Source: an uncultured Alphaproteobacteria bacterium
GTDB lineage: Bacteria; Pseudomonadota; Alphaproteobacteria; Rhodobacterales; Rhodobacteraceae
Assembly: GCA_902556405.1 (NCBI GenBank)
Contig: CACDWF010000009.1
Location: 1-64,000, forward strand
Direction: 5' to 3'
DNA: 64,000 nt
Numbering within the stretch: the first letter of the stretch is position 1; every line of letters begins with the position of its first letter. Below are positions 12,058-21,773 of this stretch, one piece after another. The notes below the pieces were generated by a model. That model saw nothing but the letters and a program-made list of their open reading frames with translations. It ran no database searches and was not told the DNA's origin. A program made the position numbers and the translations under genes.

Positions 12058-12699
12058 ATGTTAACAAAAAAACAGCACGAACTTTTATTGTTCCTAGAGG
12101 AAAAAATATCCCAGTCCGGTATCACCCCCTCTTTTGAAGAAATGAAAAACAAAGTAGGGCTAAAATCAAAGTCAGGAATTCATCGACTGATTTCGGCTCT
12201 CGAGGATAGAGGATTTATTAGAAAATTACCTTTTAAGGCAAGAGCGATTGAGGTCTTAAGAATGCCTAGCATAAAGTCAAAGCTCTCGAGCAATAAACCT
12301 AGAATAATTGATAAAAATATTGTTGAGCTGCCTGTTGTAGGTCGGATTGCAGCTGGGCTGCCTATAGAGGCTATTGAGTCAGGCAATAATTCTTTCTTTG
12401 TGCCAAAAGTTTTAACAAAAGGTTCAGACAGTTTTATTCTTGAAATCAAAGGAGATTCAATGATCAATGCCGGTATAAACGATGGAGATTTTGCGATTAT
12501 CAAAAAGCAAAGCACAGCAAATAACGGAGATATCGCGGTCGCCTTAACAAATGACAATGAAGCTACACTCAAAAGATTTAGAAAGCGTGGTGATACAATA
12601 GCTTTAGAAGCTGCAAATGAGTCATTCGAAACCAGAATATACTCAGCTGGTCAAATTAGCATTCAGGGAATTTTGATTGGCTTGATTAGGCAATATTAA
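12058..12699 (+). CDS. lexA: LexA, SOS repressor and self-cleaving protease
   Basis: N-terminal winged helix-turn-helix (residues 1-65; KSKSGIHRLISALEDRGFIRKL) and C-terminal S24 peptidase. Autocleavage bond Ala99-Gly100 in GRIAAGLP; catalytic Ser134 (KGDSMINAG) and Lys172 (EATLKRF). All three are intact, so RecA-triggered inactivation should work. 213 aa, alphaproteobacterial type with a linker of about 30 residues. It is controlled by its own SOS box. A second SOS-controlled promoter in this window lies at 58984-59015. Confidence 0.97.
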   Translation: MLTKKQHELLLFLEEKISQSGITPSFEEMKNKVGLKSKSGIHRLISALEDRGFIRKLPFKARAIEVLRMPSIKSKLSSNKPRIIDKNIVELPVVGRIAAGLPIEAIESGNNSFFVPKVLTKGSDSFILEIKGDSMINAGINDGDFAIIKKQSTANNGDIAVALTNDNEATLKRFRKRGDTIALEAANESFETRIYSAGQISIQGILIGLIRQY

Positions 12700-12717
12700 T
12701 AGCCTATAAGTCTCCTT

Positions 12718-14115
12718 ATGGAAATACGAACAAGATTTGCTCCTTCTCCAACAGGCGAGTTACATATTGGAGGTGCCAGGACAGCCCTTTTTAACTACCT
12801 TTTTGCAAAAAGTATGAAGGGTAAGTTCCTTCTTCGTATCGAAGATACCGATCTAAAAAGATCTAACAGTTCTTTATCAGAAAAAATCATAAATGATATT
12901 AAGTGGTTAAACATTCCTTGGGACGAAGAAATCGTTTTTCAACAGCAAAACCAAAACGAACATAAACAGATAATTGATTTTTTGTTAGAGAAAGGATTGG
13001 CCTTTAGATGCTTTTCCAACAAAGAAGATTTAACCGCGACGACTTTTAAAGCTGACAAGCTAAGAGGAACTGTGTTCAGATCACCATGGAGAGATCGTGT
13101 TGTTATGGATCAACCCTCTATGCAAAACGTTGTAAGGTTCAAAGTTCCTAATGATCCTTCTCAGATTAATTTCATAGATAAAATACGAGGTGATTTATCA
13201 TGGGATTTGAATAACATAGAAGATTTTATTATAGCGCGAAGCGATGGCAGCTCTACATATAATCTGGCAGTTGTTGTGGATGACCATAACATGAAGATCA
13301 GTCATGTGATTAGAGGAGAAGATCATCTGACAAATACCGTCAAACAGCTGCTTATATATCAAGCTTTGGATTGGACGCCTCCAATATTCGCCCATATTCC
13401 TCTTATTCACAACACGACTGGCGAAAAATTATCAAAAAGAGATGGAAATAGTAATTTGGTAGAATTTAAGCATCAGGGTTTTTTACCGGATGCAATGTTA
13501 AATTATCTTGCTAGACTTGGTTGGAGCTATAAAAACGAAGAGTATTTCAATTTAGACCAAGCAATCTCTTGGTTTACACTAGAGGGGATAGGCAAAAGCC
13601 CTTCTAAATTTGATATTAAAAAACTTTTGTACATCTCCAAAAAGCATCTGATGGCAAAACCGATAAATGAAATTCATGAATCTCTCTTGAGGTATATGGA
13701 GATTTATAAAAATATCAATATATCAGAATCTTGTTCAAAAAAATTAAGATTGTTTTTACCATTCGTAGTTGAGAGATGCGCTACTCTTGAAGAAATATTT
13801 GAGTCGTCTTTATTTTTATTTGAGGAAGAAAATGTGAGAGTAAAAAAAGTCTTGGTGTTATTAGATGACTCCTCCAAAAAGATACTGGCAGAATTTGTAG
13901 CTGCCATTAAACCTATTAGTTTGATATGGAATTCCGAATATTTAAACAATTTCATTAACACTTATTGTCAAAAAAATAATTTGAAATTCCGTGATATTGG
14001 AGTGCCTCTTAGAATTGCCTTAACTGGCTCTACTTCATCTCCTAGTATAGTTCATATCATGGAAATATTAGGGAAAAAAAACACACTCGATCGATTAAAT
14101 CAAAATATTGATTGA
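12718..14115 (+). CDS. gltX: Glutamyl-tRNA synthetase
   Basis: Class I synthetase charging tRNA-Glu (and possibly tRNA-Gln, as in many Alphaproteobacteria). HIGH-type motif PTGELHIGGARTALFN near the N-terminus and KMSKS-type motif GEKLSKRDGN. 465 aa. No zinc-binding cysteine cluster is seen in the middle, as in GltX of this class. ATG start, 18 bases after lexA, so SOS read-through into gltX is possible. Confidence 0.97.
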   Translation: MEIRTRFAPSPTGELHIGGARTALFNYLFAKSMKGKFLLRIEDTDLKRSNSSLSEKIINDIKWLNIPWDEEIVFQQQNQNEHKQIIDFLLEKGLAFRCFSNKEDLTATTFKADKLRGTVFRSPWRDRVVMDQPSMQNVVRFKVPNDPSQINFIDKIRGDLSWDLNNIEDFIIARSDGSSTYNLAVVVDDHNMKISHVIRGEDHLTNTVKQLLIYQALDWTPPIFAHIPLIHNTTGEKLSKRDGNSNLVEFKHQGFLPDAMLNYLARLGWSYKNEEYFNLDQAISWFTLEGIGKSPSKFDIKKLLYISKKHLMAKPINEIHESLLRYMEIYKNINISESCSKKLRLFLPFVVERCATLEEIFESSLFLFEEENVRVKKVLVLLDDSSKKILAEFVAAIKPISLIWNSEYLNNFINTYCQKNNLKFRDIGVPLRIALTGSTSSPSIVHIMEILGKKNTLDRLNQNID

Positions 14116-14123
14116 ATCAAAAA

Positions 14124-14151
14124 TTGATTATTATTTATTATAATCTATAAT
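14124..14151 (+). promoter_or_regulatory. Candidate gltA promoter
   Basis: TTGATT (14124-14129), 16-base spacer, TATAAT (14146-14151), in the 65-base gap between gltX and gltA. GGAAG (14173-14177) just before the TTG start at 14181 is the ribosome binding site. AT-richness makes chance matches likely. Confidence 0.5.
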
Positions 14152-14180
14152 AAAAATATTTAACGCGGGGCTGGAAGAAT

Positions 14181-15479
14181 TTGCTAGATAAATCACCGAA
14201 ATATGCAGAACTTAAGATAGATGAAAAGAGTATAAGGGTACCAGTTAGCAAAGGTACACTAGGGCCCGATGTTTTAGATATAAGAAGTTTATATAAAGAA
14301 ACAGGTCTATTCACATACGACCCTGGATTTACATCGACCGCATCATGTGACAGCAACATTACTTTTATAGATGGAGATAAGGGAGAATTACTCTACAGAG
14401 GATATCCCATTGAGGAGCTAGCTAAGCACTCTAATTTTTTGGAAGTTGCATACCTCTTGCTGAGAGGCGAATTACCAACGCAGCTACAATATGATGACTT
14501 TTGTAGCAGGGTAACAAGACATACCATGTTGCATGAACAAATGTTAAATTTTTTTCGCGGTTTTAGAAGAGATGCACATCCTATGGCGATTGTTTGTGGT
14601 GTGCAGGCGGCTATGTCAGCATTTTATCATGATAGCACAGATATTAACGATCCTTGGCAGAGAGAAGTGGCTACAATTAGAATGATAGCAAAACTTCCCA
14701 CTATTGTGGCGTGGGCATATAAATACTCTATTGGGCAACCGTTTGCCTACCCCAAGAATAATCTCCAATACGCTCCCAATTTTCTGCAGATGTGTTTCTC
14801 TGTTCCAGCCGAGGACTACGTAAGTGACCCAGTATTAAGTAAGGCGATGGATAGAATATTTATACTTCACGCCGATCATGAACAAAATGCTTCTACTTCT
14901 ACTGTTAGGCTCGCAGCTTCTTCTGGAGCCAATCCATTCGCTTGCATAGCAGCAGGTATTGCATGCCTATGGGGACCTGCTCACGGCGGTGCCAATGAGG
15001 CTGCGCTGAATATGTTAAAAGAAATTGGGACGCCTAACCGGATACACGAATATATTCTAAAGGCAAAAGATAAAAATGACCCATTTCGGCTAATGGGGTT
15101 TGGACATAGGGTCTATAAAAACTTCGATCCAAGATCAAGAGTAATGAAACAGAGTGCAGATGAAGTACTTGATTTGATGGGAATTAAGGACAATCCAACA
15201 CTGCAAGTTGCAAAAGAACTTGAGAAAATTGCTTTAGAAGATGATTATTTTATTGAGAAGAAATTATATCCAAATGTTGATTTTTATTCTGGAATCATTT
15301 TAGAGGCTATGGATTTCCCAACCTCAATGTTCACTCCAATTTTTGCTTTGGCTAGAACCGTAGGGTGGCTTGCCCAATGGCAAGAAATGATCTCGGATCC
15401 AAATATTAAAATTGGGCGTCCTAGACAACTTTTCACCGGTGCAACACATAGAGACTATAAGAAAATTACTGATAGATAG
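14181..15479 (+). CDS. gltA: Citrate synthase
   Basis: Condenses oxaloacetate and acetyl-CoA, the entry step of the TCA cycle. Catalytic and binding motifs: [24 protein letters not shown] (histidine), [14 protein letters not shown] (histidine) and the C-terminal GRPRQLFTG. 432 aa with an N-terminal extension, the hexameric Gram-negative type that is usually NADH-sensitive. TTG start with GGAAG spaced normally. Convergent with lpxB, 8 bases between stops. Confidence 0.97.
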   Translation: MLDKSPKYAELKIDEKSIRVPVSKGTLGPDVLDIRSLYKETGLFTYDPGFTSTASCDSNITFIDGDKGELLYRGYPIEELAKHSNFLEVAYLLLRGELPTQLQYDDFCSRVTRHTMLHEQMLNFFRGFRRDAHPMAIVCGVQAAMSAFYHDSTDINDPWQREVATIRMIAKLPTIVAWAYKYSIGQPFAYPKNNLQYAPNFLQMCFSVPAEDYVSDPVLSKAMDRIFILHADHEQNASTSTVRLAASSGANPFACIAAGIACLWGPAHGGANEAALNMLKEIGTPNRIHEYILKAKDKNDPFRLMGFGHRVYKNFDPRSRVMKQSADEVLDLMGIKDNPTLQVAKELEKIALEDDYFIEKKLYPNVDFYSGIILEAMDFPTSMFTPIFALARTVGWLAQWQEMISDPNIKIGRPRQLFTGATHRDYKKITDR

Positions 15480-15487
15480 AACAATTA

Positions 15488-16675
15488 CTATTGTAATTTA
15501 AAGTAATTCTTAATTGACTTTGCGGCTCTTATAGAAGGATCTTTTGTGCCATATCCAAGTTCTCTTATCGCCTGTTTAGACGAAATTAGCTGGGATTCCG
15601 CTTGCTTCTTATTAACGAGGATCTTTTCTGCTTCACTATACAAGTTTTTATAATTGCATTTATAAAAAAGAAACTCTGGGATGTCATTTTTCTTTGTAAT
15701 CAAGTTTATCAAATTCGCTGAAGAAATATTGATAAAAAGTCTATAAATAATTTGAGTTAAAAACCCAGTACGATATCCCACTACCATGGGCACGTTTGCC
15801 TTTGCCAGCTCTAAAACAACAGTTCCTGAGGTTACTAGTGCTAGATCTGAGCATGCATAAAGAGATCTTTTACTTTTCTCGAACTCTTCACTAGAAGTTG
15901 ACTCTGCACTAATGTGCTTTATTTCAATACCTTGTTTTGAAACAAACTCCTCAAAATACTTTGAAACTACTTTTGGAGTTGGACATATAAAAATTATATC
16001 AGAAAATTTATCAGATAATAACCTAGCAGTTTCTAAAAAGATTGGAAGCATTCGTTGTAACTCACCTATCCTTGATCCCGGCAATAATGCAACTATTTTT
16101 GTTGAGTTCCTAATATTCAAATTTCTTTTAAAAGCAATAACATCTCTTGTTTTAGGCAACACATTCGTAGCTATCGGGTGTCCAACAAAATCGCACTTTA
16201 TATCAAAATTTTTCAAAAAATCTTTTTCAAAAGGAAGTATAGACAAAATGTGATCAAAGTTCTTTTTTAAAATTTTTACTCTTCCTTGACGCCATGCCCA
16301 AACTGACGGCAAAACGTAGTGGACAATTTTTACACTTTTCCACCGTTTTTTAATCATGGTAGCTAGACGCAAGTTGAATTCTGGAGAGTCAATAGTAATT
16401 ACAAGATCAGGTTTCCACGCAAGATTATAGTTACGAGCTTGTATCAATATTTTAAGAATGGGAAAGAAGTTAATAAAAATATCCTTTATTCCCATTATTG
16501 AGAGTAAAGAAAAATCAAATAAACTTTTAAATCCTTCACGCTCCATTAAAGGTCCTCCAACTCCTTGAAAGTCTATAATGTTTTGAGTGTCTAACTCATC
16601 TTTTAACGCGCGAATTAGGCGTGCACCAAGTAAATCGCCAGAATGTTCTCCTGCACTTATAAAAATTTTTAACAT
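15488..16675 (-). CDS. lpxB: Lipid-A-disaccharide synthase
   Basis: Glycosyltransferase joining UDP-2,3-diacylglucosamine and lipid X on the inner membrane. Motifs: ISAGEHSGDLLGARL, GVGGPLMEREGF, HYVLPSVWAWRQGR, LLPGSRIGE and VTSGTVVLELA. 395 aa. Overlaps the lpxI stop by one base; last gene of the minus-strand run that begins at rpsB. Confidence 0.97.
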   Translation of the reverse strand: MLKIFISAGEHSGDLLGARLIRALKDELDTQNIIDFQGVGGPLMEREGFKSLFDFSLLSIMGIKDIFINFFPILKILIQARNYNLAWKPDLVITIDSPEFNLRLATMIKKRWKSVKIVHYVLPSVWAWRQGRVKILKKNFDHILSILPFEKDFLKNFDIKCDFVGHPIATNVLPKTRDVIAFKRNLNIRNSTKIVALLPGSRIGELQRMLPIFLETARLLSDKFSDIIFICPTPKVVSKYFEEFVSKQGIEIKHISAESTSSEEFEKSKRSLYACSDLALVTSGTVVLELAKANVPMVVGYRTGFLTQIIYRLFINISSANLINLITKKNDIPEFLFYKCNYKNLYSEAEKILVNKKQAESQLISSKQAIRELGYGTKDPSIRAAKSIKNYFKLQ

Positions 16676-17532
16676 TAAAAATCTTTATTCAAAAAATTTG
16701 CAACAACAAGAAACATTTTATAACTCGTGAGCATATCAATGATTAAGTCTCTATTTTCAAGGATAACCTTGTTGCTTTCAATCAGCAACCCAGTCAATTT
16801 TGCTTTTTTTGCTAATTTGATTGTATTAGGTCCAACAACAGGAGTGTCGATATCTAAAGCTTGCTCTGGTTTTGTTCCTTTAATTAATATTCCCCCAGAA
16901 GAAATTTTTGAAGGCCCTGTATCATTTTTTCTGTATTGAATGAGATTCTTTATCATTTCGTCGGTTCCGGTAATTGTCTCCATACCTAAACAATGACCAT
17001 TTTGAAAGATTAAGGATTGACCAACATCGAGCTTTGTATACTTTAAAAAGATTTTTATCCCCGCTTCTATTTCTTGAAGTACTTTTTCTCCTACAATAGG
17101 AGATCCATATCTTCCAGTTGACATTGTTAGTTCAGGCAAAAGATCTTGGCATTTTACTAATTTAAAATTTTGTTCAATAAGCATTTCCTTAACAGCAGAA
17201 AAAATTGTTCCATCACCTTTGTTTAGAGTTGACAAGACTTTCATCAGGATCTTTTGTGAAGCAGGCGTAGCTTTCAAAGCGTCTATCTGTGGCCTATCCA
17301 TATACCCTATTAACAGTATTTCAAATATTTTTTTTCTTTTCAAAAAAGAAAAAGCTTTATTTATTTCTTCATATTTTATATCGATGAAGTCTATATTACT
17401 TATAATTTTTACCTGGCTACATGGGAGGCGTGCTACAGTTATCTCGTAGCCTAAATGAGCTAATCGCTCCATACAATAAATAGCTAAATTGCCCCTTCCT
17501 AAAATAAGTCCAATTCTTTTTTTTTTTGTCAT
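16675..17532 (-). CDS. lpxI: UDP-2,3-diacylglucosamine pyrophosphatase LpxI
   Basis: Hydrolyses UDP-2,3-diacylglucosamine to lipid X; the alphaproteobacterial replacement for LpxH (formerly DUF1009). Recognised from RIGLILGRGNLAIY at the N-terminus, the C-terminal ...GTDEMI and VVGPNTIKLA, and its place between lpxA and lpxB. I use ATG 17532 (MTKKKRIG), 7 bases after the lpxA stop; a TTG at 17559 would overlap lpxA and add nine non-conserved residues. 285 aa. Confidence 0.93.
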   Translation of the reverse strand: MTKKKRIGLILGRGNLAIYCMERLAHLGYEITVARLPCSQVKIISNIDFIDIKYEEINKAFSFLKRKKIFEILLIGYMDRPQIDALKATPASQKILMKVLSTLNKGDGTIFSAVKEMLIEQNFKLVKCQDLLPELTMSTGRYGSPIVGEKVLQEIEAGIKIFLKYTKLDVGQSLIFQNGHCLGMETITGTDEMIKNLIQYRKNDTGPSKISSGGILIKGTKPEQALDIDTPVVGPNTIKLAKKAKLTGLLIESNKVILENRDLIIDMLTSYKMFLVVANFLNKDF

Positions 17533-17539
17533 AAAATTG

Positions 17540-18349
17540 TTAACTTTTTGGAGCAACAAACGATCTTGCGCTTTCCTTCTTCATAAATTCTAAAACTTTT
17601 TGAACTTCATTATCTTCATACATGTTGTCTTTATCAATTGCCTCTAATCGTTCCTGAAAACTCATTTTGCCTTGCCTTTCAAAAATTTTTGAAAATAATT
17701 CAACAAGCTTTTTTATAGTTTCCTTCTCACATCCTCTTCTTTTTAAGCCGACCAAGTTAACACCTGACAATACTGGGCGCATACCTACAATCAAAGAAAA
17801 AGGAATTACATCTTTTGAAACCATAGCGTGAGCTCCTATCATTGCACCCTCCCCGATCCTACAAAACTGGTGAACTCCAACCAACCCGCCAATATTTACA
17901 TTGTCTTCAATTGTTACGTGACCCGCTATTGCTGAATTATTTGCAATTACTATATTATCACCTAATTTACAGTCATGACCAACATGGCTTCCTAACATAA
18001 ACAGACAATTATTGCCAATACTAGTGTTTCCTCCACCACCATCAGTGCCGACACTAATACTTACACATTCCCTAATTAAATTATGTTGACCAATTGTAAG
18101 AGCAGTTTTTTCACCTGCGTATTTTAAGTCTTGTGGATCACTACCAACCGAAGCAAAAGGCCAAATTTTTGTACCCTTACCAATAAATGTTTTTCCAGAT
18201 ATTACGATATGGCTTTCTAAAATCACACTATCATCTAATATAACATCTGATCCAACACAACAGTAGGGTCCAATTTTACAGGAATTGCCAATTGTTGCTC
18301 CATCTTCAATAATTGCAGTTGGGTGAATAGCTGGAGATAGTTTATTCAT
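17540..18349 (-). CDS. lpxA: UDP-N-acetylglucosamine acyltransferase
   Basis: First lipid A step: 3-O-acylation of UDP-GlcNAc with hydroxyacyl-ACP. Left-handed beta-helix of hexapeptide repeats (residues about 1-190), catalytic histidine in GSHVGHDC, helical C-terminal cap. 269 aa. Preceded by an 87-base gap after fabZ. LpxD, the related second acyltransferase, is missing from this cluster. Confidence 0.96.
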   Translation of the reverse strand: MNKLSPAIHPTAIIEDGATIGNSCKIGPYCCVGSDVILDDSVILESHIVISGKTFIGKGTKIWPFASVGSDPQDLKYAGEKTALTIGQHNLIRECVSISVGTDGGGGNTSIGNNCLFMLGSHVGHDCKLGDNIVIANNSAIAGHVTIEDNVNIGGLVGVHQFCRIGEGAMIGAHAMVSKDVIPFSLIVGMRPVLSGVNLVGLKRRGCEKETIKKLVELFSKIFERQGKMSFQERLEAIDKDNMYEDNEVQKVLEFMKKESARSFVAPKS

Positions 18350-18436
18350 CAGGCTCTAGCTTTATTTTTTTTTTTGAGAAAAAAAGTTTGTATAAGTTTA
18401 AAGGTCTTTGAAAATAGTCTTCTAAGAAAATCATTA

Positions 18437-18880
18437 TTAAACTCCCATCATTGCAGAGAATTCGCATTCGGATACCCTTTGTGAGTCAACGATTACTTCA
18501 CCCTTGAATTTCCAAAGTTTATTTCTCATTTTTTGAACAGATATAGATAGTAACATTACATCCCCAGGAACTACTGGCTTTCTAAATTTTGCTTTATCGA
18601 TTGTCGTTAGTAGGACTAATGCAGTTGTATCTGAAATATTTAGACTTTTTGCCACCAATACTGCTGCTGTTTGGGCCATAGACTCTATTTGCAAAACACC
18701 AGGGACCACTGGTGAAGACGGGAAATGCCCGGTGAAATAGGGTTCATTTACAGTAACATTCTTTATTCCAGTAGCAGATTGGTTTTTCACTATATCTATG
18801 ACTTTATCTATAAGTAAAAATGGGTATCTGTGGGGAATCAATCCTTTTATTTCGTCGATATTACAGGTATCCGTATTCAT
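18437..18880 (-). CDS. fabZ: 3-hydroxyacyl-ACP dehydratase FabZ
   Basis: Dehydrates 3-hydroxyacyl-ACP in fatty-acid elongation, competing with LpxA for hydroxymyristoyl-ACP. Hot-dog fold; catalytic His in IPHRYPFLLID and Glu in VPGVLQIESMAQ; GHFPSSPVVPG. 147 aa. ATG start 13 bases after the skp stop. Confidence 0.97.
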   Translation of the reverse strand: MNTDTCNIDEIKGLIPHRYPFLLIDKVIDIVKNQSATGIKNVTVNEPYFTGHFPSSPVVPGVLQIESMAQTAAVLVAKSLNISDTTALVLLTTIDKAKFRKPVVPGDVMLLSISVQKMRNKLWKFKGEVIVDSQRVSECEFSAMMGV

Positions 18881-18893
18881 GAAAATCTCCCAA

Positions 18894-19475
18894 TCATTTA
18901 CCTATTATAAACTCTAAATATTTCGGATCATTTTTATAAAGATCATTTAGCTCAAATATCACCTGTTCAGTTATATCTATTCTATTATCAAAAAACAGAT
19001 CAATTTGAGAGGAGTCTAAGACTATAAATGCTCCATATTTTAACATTATTGGCTGAATAACCCTACCTGATAACTCAATAAATTTTTTCTTCCAAGATTC
19101 TAGATTACTTCTCAATTGATTATCTTTCAAATCGTAAAGGTTTCTTGTTTTTTGCACTCTTTTATCAAAGTCAATTGCTAAGTCATTGAAGATCTTTTTA
19201 GTCACAATTTCTCTTTTTTTTGTTAATTCTAATTCCTCGTCCTCAAATTTTTTAACATTAAGATCAGCTTCTTTTTTTAATTCTATAGCAGCATCTTGGA
19301 AAGCAATTAAAACATCGTTTCCCAACTTCGATTTCTCAAAAACATTTATACTATTAATAACAAGAACTGAGGTTATGATATTTTTTTGTTGAGAAAAAAT
19401 AGGGGAATGAAGGAGAAGGGATAGTAAAACTACGCATACTGTAAGCCCCGTAATATTCTTATAAAAAAAAGTCAA
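18894..19475 (-). CDS. skp: Skp/OmpH-like periplasmic chaperone
   Basis: N-terminal signal peptide (hydrophobic 10-26, cleavage probably near FSQQK), then a lysine/glutamate-rich helical region (about 70-140) expected to form the Skp tentacle coiled coil, ending in a beta-like tail. 193 aa. Holds unfolded outer-membrane proteins on the way to BamA. It starts inside the bamA stop (ATGA overlap), supporting the call despite weak sequence conservation. Confidence 0.82.
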   Translation of the reverse strand: MTFFYKNITGLTVCVVLLSLLLHSPIFSQQKNIITSVLVINSINVFEKSKLGNDVLIAFQDAAIELKKEADLNVKKFEDEELELTKKREIVTKKIFNDLAIDFDKRVQKTRNLYDLKDNQLRSNLESWKKKFIELSGRVIQPIMLKYGAFIVLDSSQIDLFFDNRIDITEQVIFELNDLYKNDPKYLEFIIGK

Positions 19476-21763
19476 AATCTTGTGGCTAAATTTAGACTAA
19501 AATATTCAAGGCTATCCGCTTCTAAATACTTTTGTGGTCTTGACCAGTTAAACTGAAGAGGTCCAATCGGAGTCTCCCAATTCATTGCAAATCCTATAGA
19601 ACTTCTGAAAATTCTATCTGTTAATGCAACCCTATCTGAAAGCCCTGCTACACTTGGGTCCGTTTTCAAACCCCACAGAGTACCGGCCTCAGCGAATAAG
19701 CTACCATACAAACCTAGCTCTCGCGGCAATCCTAGCGGAAAAGAAGCAGCAAATCTCGCTATCGCATAATTCTCACCCCCTAGCGGTATAGTGTACGAAC
19801 CTCCAGATAACTCTCTAGGCCCTATCCCACTATATTTAAATCCACGAAATGACCTCCCACCTAGCTGGAACCTATCAACAACCTTCGAATAACCATTTCC
19901 CATAGAAAGAGTTCCGCCTTCTAATTCAGTAGAAAATATTATATTGTTTCCATATATGCCTCGGTATATTTTTCCACTTGCTATAGATTTTATAAATTGC
20001 TCGTCTCCACCTAAACCAGCAATTTCGGACCCAAATTTGACCATATAGCCTTTGGTGGGTTTGATAATAGAATCTCTCTTATCAAGCCTTAAAGACAAAT
20101 CTAGTATTGATCTTGTAGATTTACCAAGATCCTGCTTTAATACCTCTGAAGTTCCAACTGCCGTGACATCTAAATTCTCGTATTTATAAGTAAAATTTAC
20201 TCTTGTATCTAAAGAAATATTAAACCCAATTGAAGGTTTTATAGCAAAAATATCTGCTGTATATCCGGTAGAACGTGGTTTGGAGTTAGTGTAATCTATG
20301 TCCATTGATACCAAAACGTCTCTCCCAAGAAATCCTCGTTCTTTAAAACCTAGACCAACAGAGGAACTATCTTTTGATCCAGAAACACTCAATCGCAAAC
20401 CTTGGCCAGCTCCCCTAAAATTCGATTCACTAAACGAAAATTGGGCGGAAACATCTGTATCAGTAGAATATCCTAAACCCAACGAAAGTGCTCCCGTAGG
20501 TGCTTCCTTAACATCTATATCAACAATTGCATTCTGAGGGCTTGAACCTTGCCGTAAATTAACTTTTACTTCCTCAAAGTAACCCAGAGATTGCAATTTT
20601 TCTTCAGATCTTTTAAGCATTGAAGGATCAAACGCATCTCCTTCCTCAACTCGAAATTCACGCCTTATCACATTATCCCGAGTGTGAGTATTACCAGTAA
20701 TTTCTATTTGCTCAACAAACAGCTTTGGGCCTTCTATGATCTTAAATAATAGGCTAATTTCTTTATCTTTGAAATTCCTGACTTTATCTACCTTTCCTAT
20801 CAAAAAGGGATACCCATTACTAACAGACACTTTCTTTATATTATCCAAAGTCTCTTGTATTTTTGATGAATTAAAATTACCTCCTTTAGAAACGACAACT
20901 GACTTCTCATAAATCGATGAAGAGATACCTTTGACCATTGATTTAATAGAGACATCACCAAATTTAAAAGAGGGTCCTTCATAAATGGAATAAGTCAAAA
21001 AAGCGGACATACCACTATTTTTAAGTCCGCCAAGTGAAGCTATAACCTTTGCATCAGGAAAGCCTTGGTCTCTGTAAAACTTTTCTAAAAGATATTTATC
21101 TGCTTTTTGACTATCTTCAGAATAATTATCACTCGTAAAAAAAGAAGAGAATAGGCCAGCAGTTTTAGACCTGATAACATCCCTGAGTTGTCTGTCTGTA
21201 AAAGCCTTATTGCCGGCAAAGTTTATTTGAGAAATTTGTAAAATACTCCCTTCATCGATTTCAAAAACTAAATCAACAAATCCCTTATCTCTTTCAATTA
21301 TTTTTGGTTCTACCCTCGCAGAATATCTCGACTTAAATCGATAAAAATCAGAAATTATTCTACTATCTTTAATTACCTGCACCCTGCTAAAAGGTTGTCT
21401 CTCCTTTGATTTAATTAAAGGGAGTAATTCTTTTTCTTCTATTTTCTTATTTCCTTCAAATACTAACCGACGGATTCTCTTATTCTCTTTTACCTTAATT
21501 AAAATAGTCTGTCCTTTGGGAATAACTTGAACATTTTCAAATAGGTTACTGTTATATAGGTTTTTTAATGCTAAGTTTAAGTCATTTGATGATAGAGATA
21601 TATTTCGTTTCAACCCAGATATAGATTTAATAGTTTCAACATCTGTATTAGAACTTCCTTGCACTGTAATCTGAGAAAATCTGAACTGCGGATACAAGGG
21701 CTTTGAAAGACATATTGCGAAACAAAGAGAAAAAAAAGTTAAATGAATTAAAGCCTGTTTCAC
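19472..21763 (-). CDS. bamA: Outer-membrane assembly factor BamA
   Basis: Central component of the outer-membrane beta-barrel insertion machine. Signal peptide (residues 1-26), five POTRA domains (about 27-420; SQITVQGSSN, RRLVFEGNKKI, ISQINFAGNKAF, GDVSIK, VEQIEITGNTHT) and a C-terminal 16-strand barrel (Omp85) ending in aromatic phenylalanine (LNLATRF). Barrel landmark VDRFQLGGRSFRGF is the VRGF/Y lid-lock motif region. 763 aa. GTG start. Confidence 0.97.
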   Translation of the reverse strand: MKQALIHLTFFSLCFAICLSKPLYPQFRFSQITVQGSSNTDVETIKSISGLKRNISLSSNDLNLALKNLYNSNLFENVQVIPKGQTILIKVKENKRIRRLVFEGNKKIEEKELLPLIKSKERQPFSRVQVIKDSRIISDFYRFKSRYSARVEPKIIERDKGFVDLVFEIDEGSILQISQINFAGNKAFTDRQLRDVIRSKTAGLFSSFFTSDNYSEDSQKADKYLLEKFYRDQGFPDAKVIASLGGLKNSGMSAFLTYSIYEGPSFKFGDVSIKSMVKGISSSIYEKSVVVSKGGNFNSSKIQETLDNIKKVSVSNGYPFLIGKVDKVRNFKDKEISLLFKIIEGPKLFVEQIEITGNTHTRDNVIRREFRVEEGDAFDPSMLKRSEEKLQSLGYFEEVKVNLRQGSSPQNAIVDIDVKEAPTGALSLGLGYSTDTDVSAQFSFSESNFRGAGQGLRLSVSGSKDSSSVGLGFKERGFLGRDVLVSMDIDYTNSKPRSTGYTADIFAIKPSIGFNISLDTRVNFTYKYENLDVTAVGTSEVLKQDLGKSTRSILDLSLRLDKRDSIIKPTKGYMVKFGSEIAGLGGDEQFIKSIASGKIYRGIYGNNIIFSTELEGGTLSMGNGYSKVVDRFQLGGRSFRGFKYSGIGPRELSGGSYTIPLGGENYAIARFAASFPLGLPRELGLYGSLFAEAGTLWGLKTDPSVAGLSDRVALTDRIFRSSIGFAMNWETPIGPLQFNWSRPQKYLEADSLEYFSLNLATRF

Positions 21764-21773
21764 GCATATCTCC

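Noticed and set aside
12180-12572. 130-codon ORF antisense to lexA
   Set aside because: Low-complexity mirror of lexA coding sequence; no independent support.
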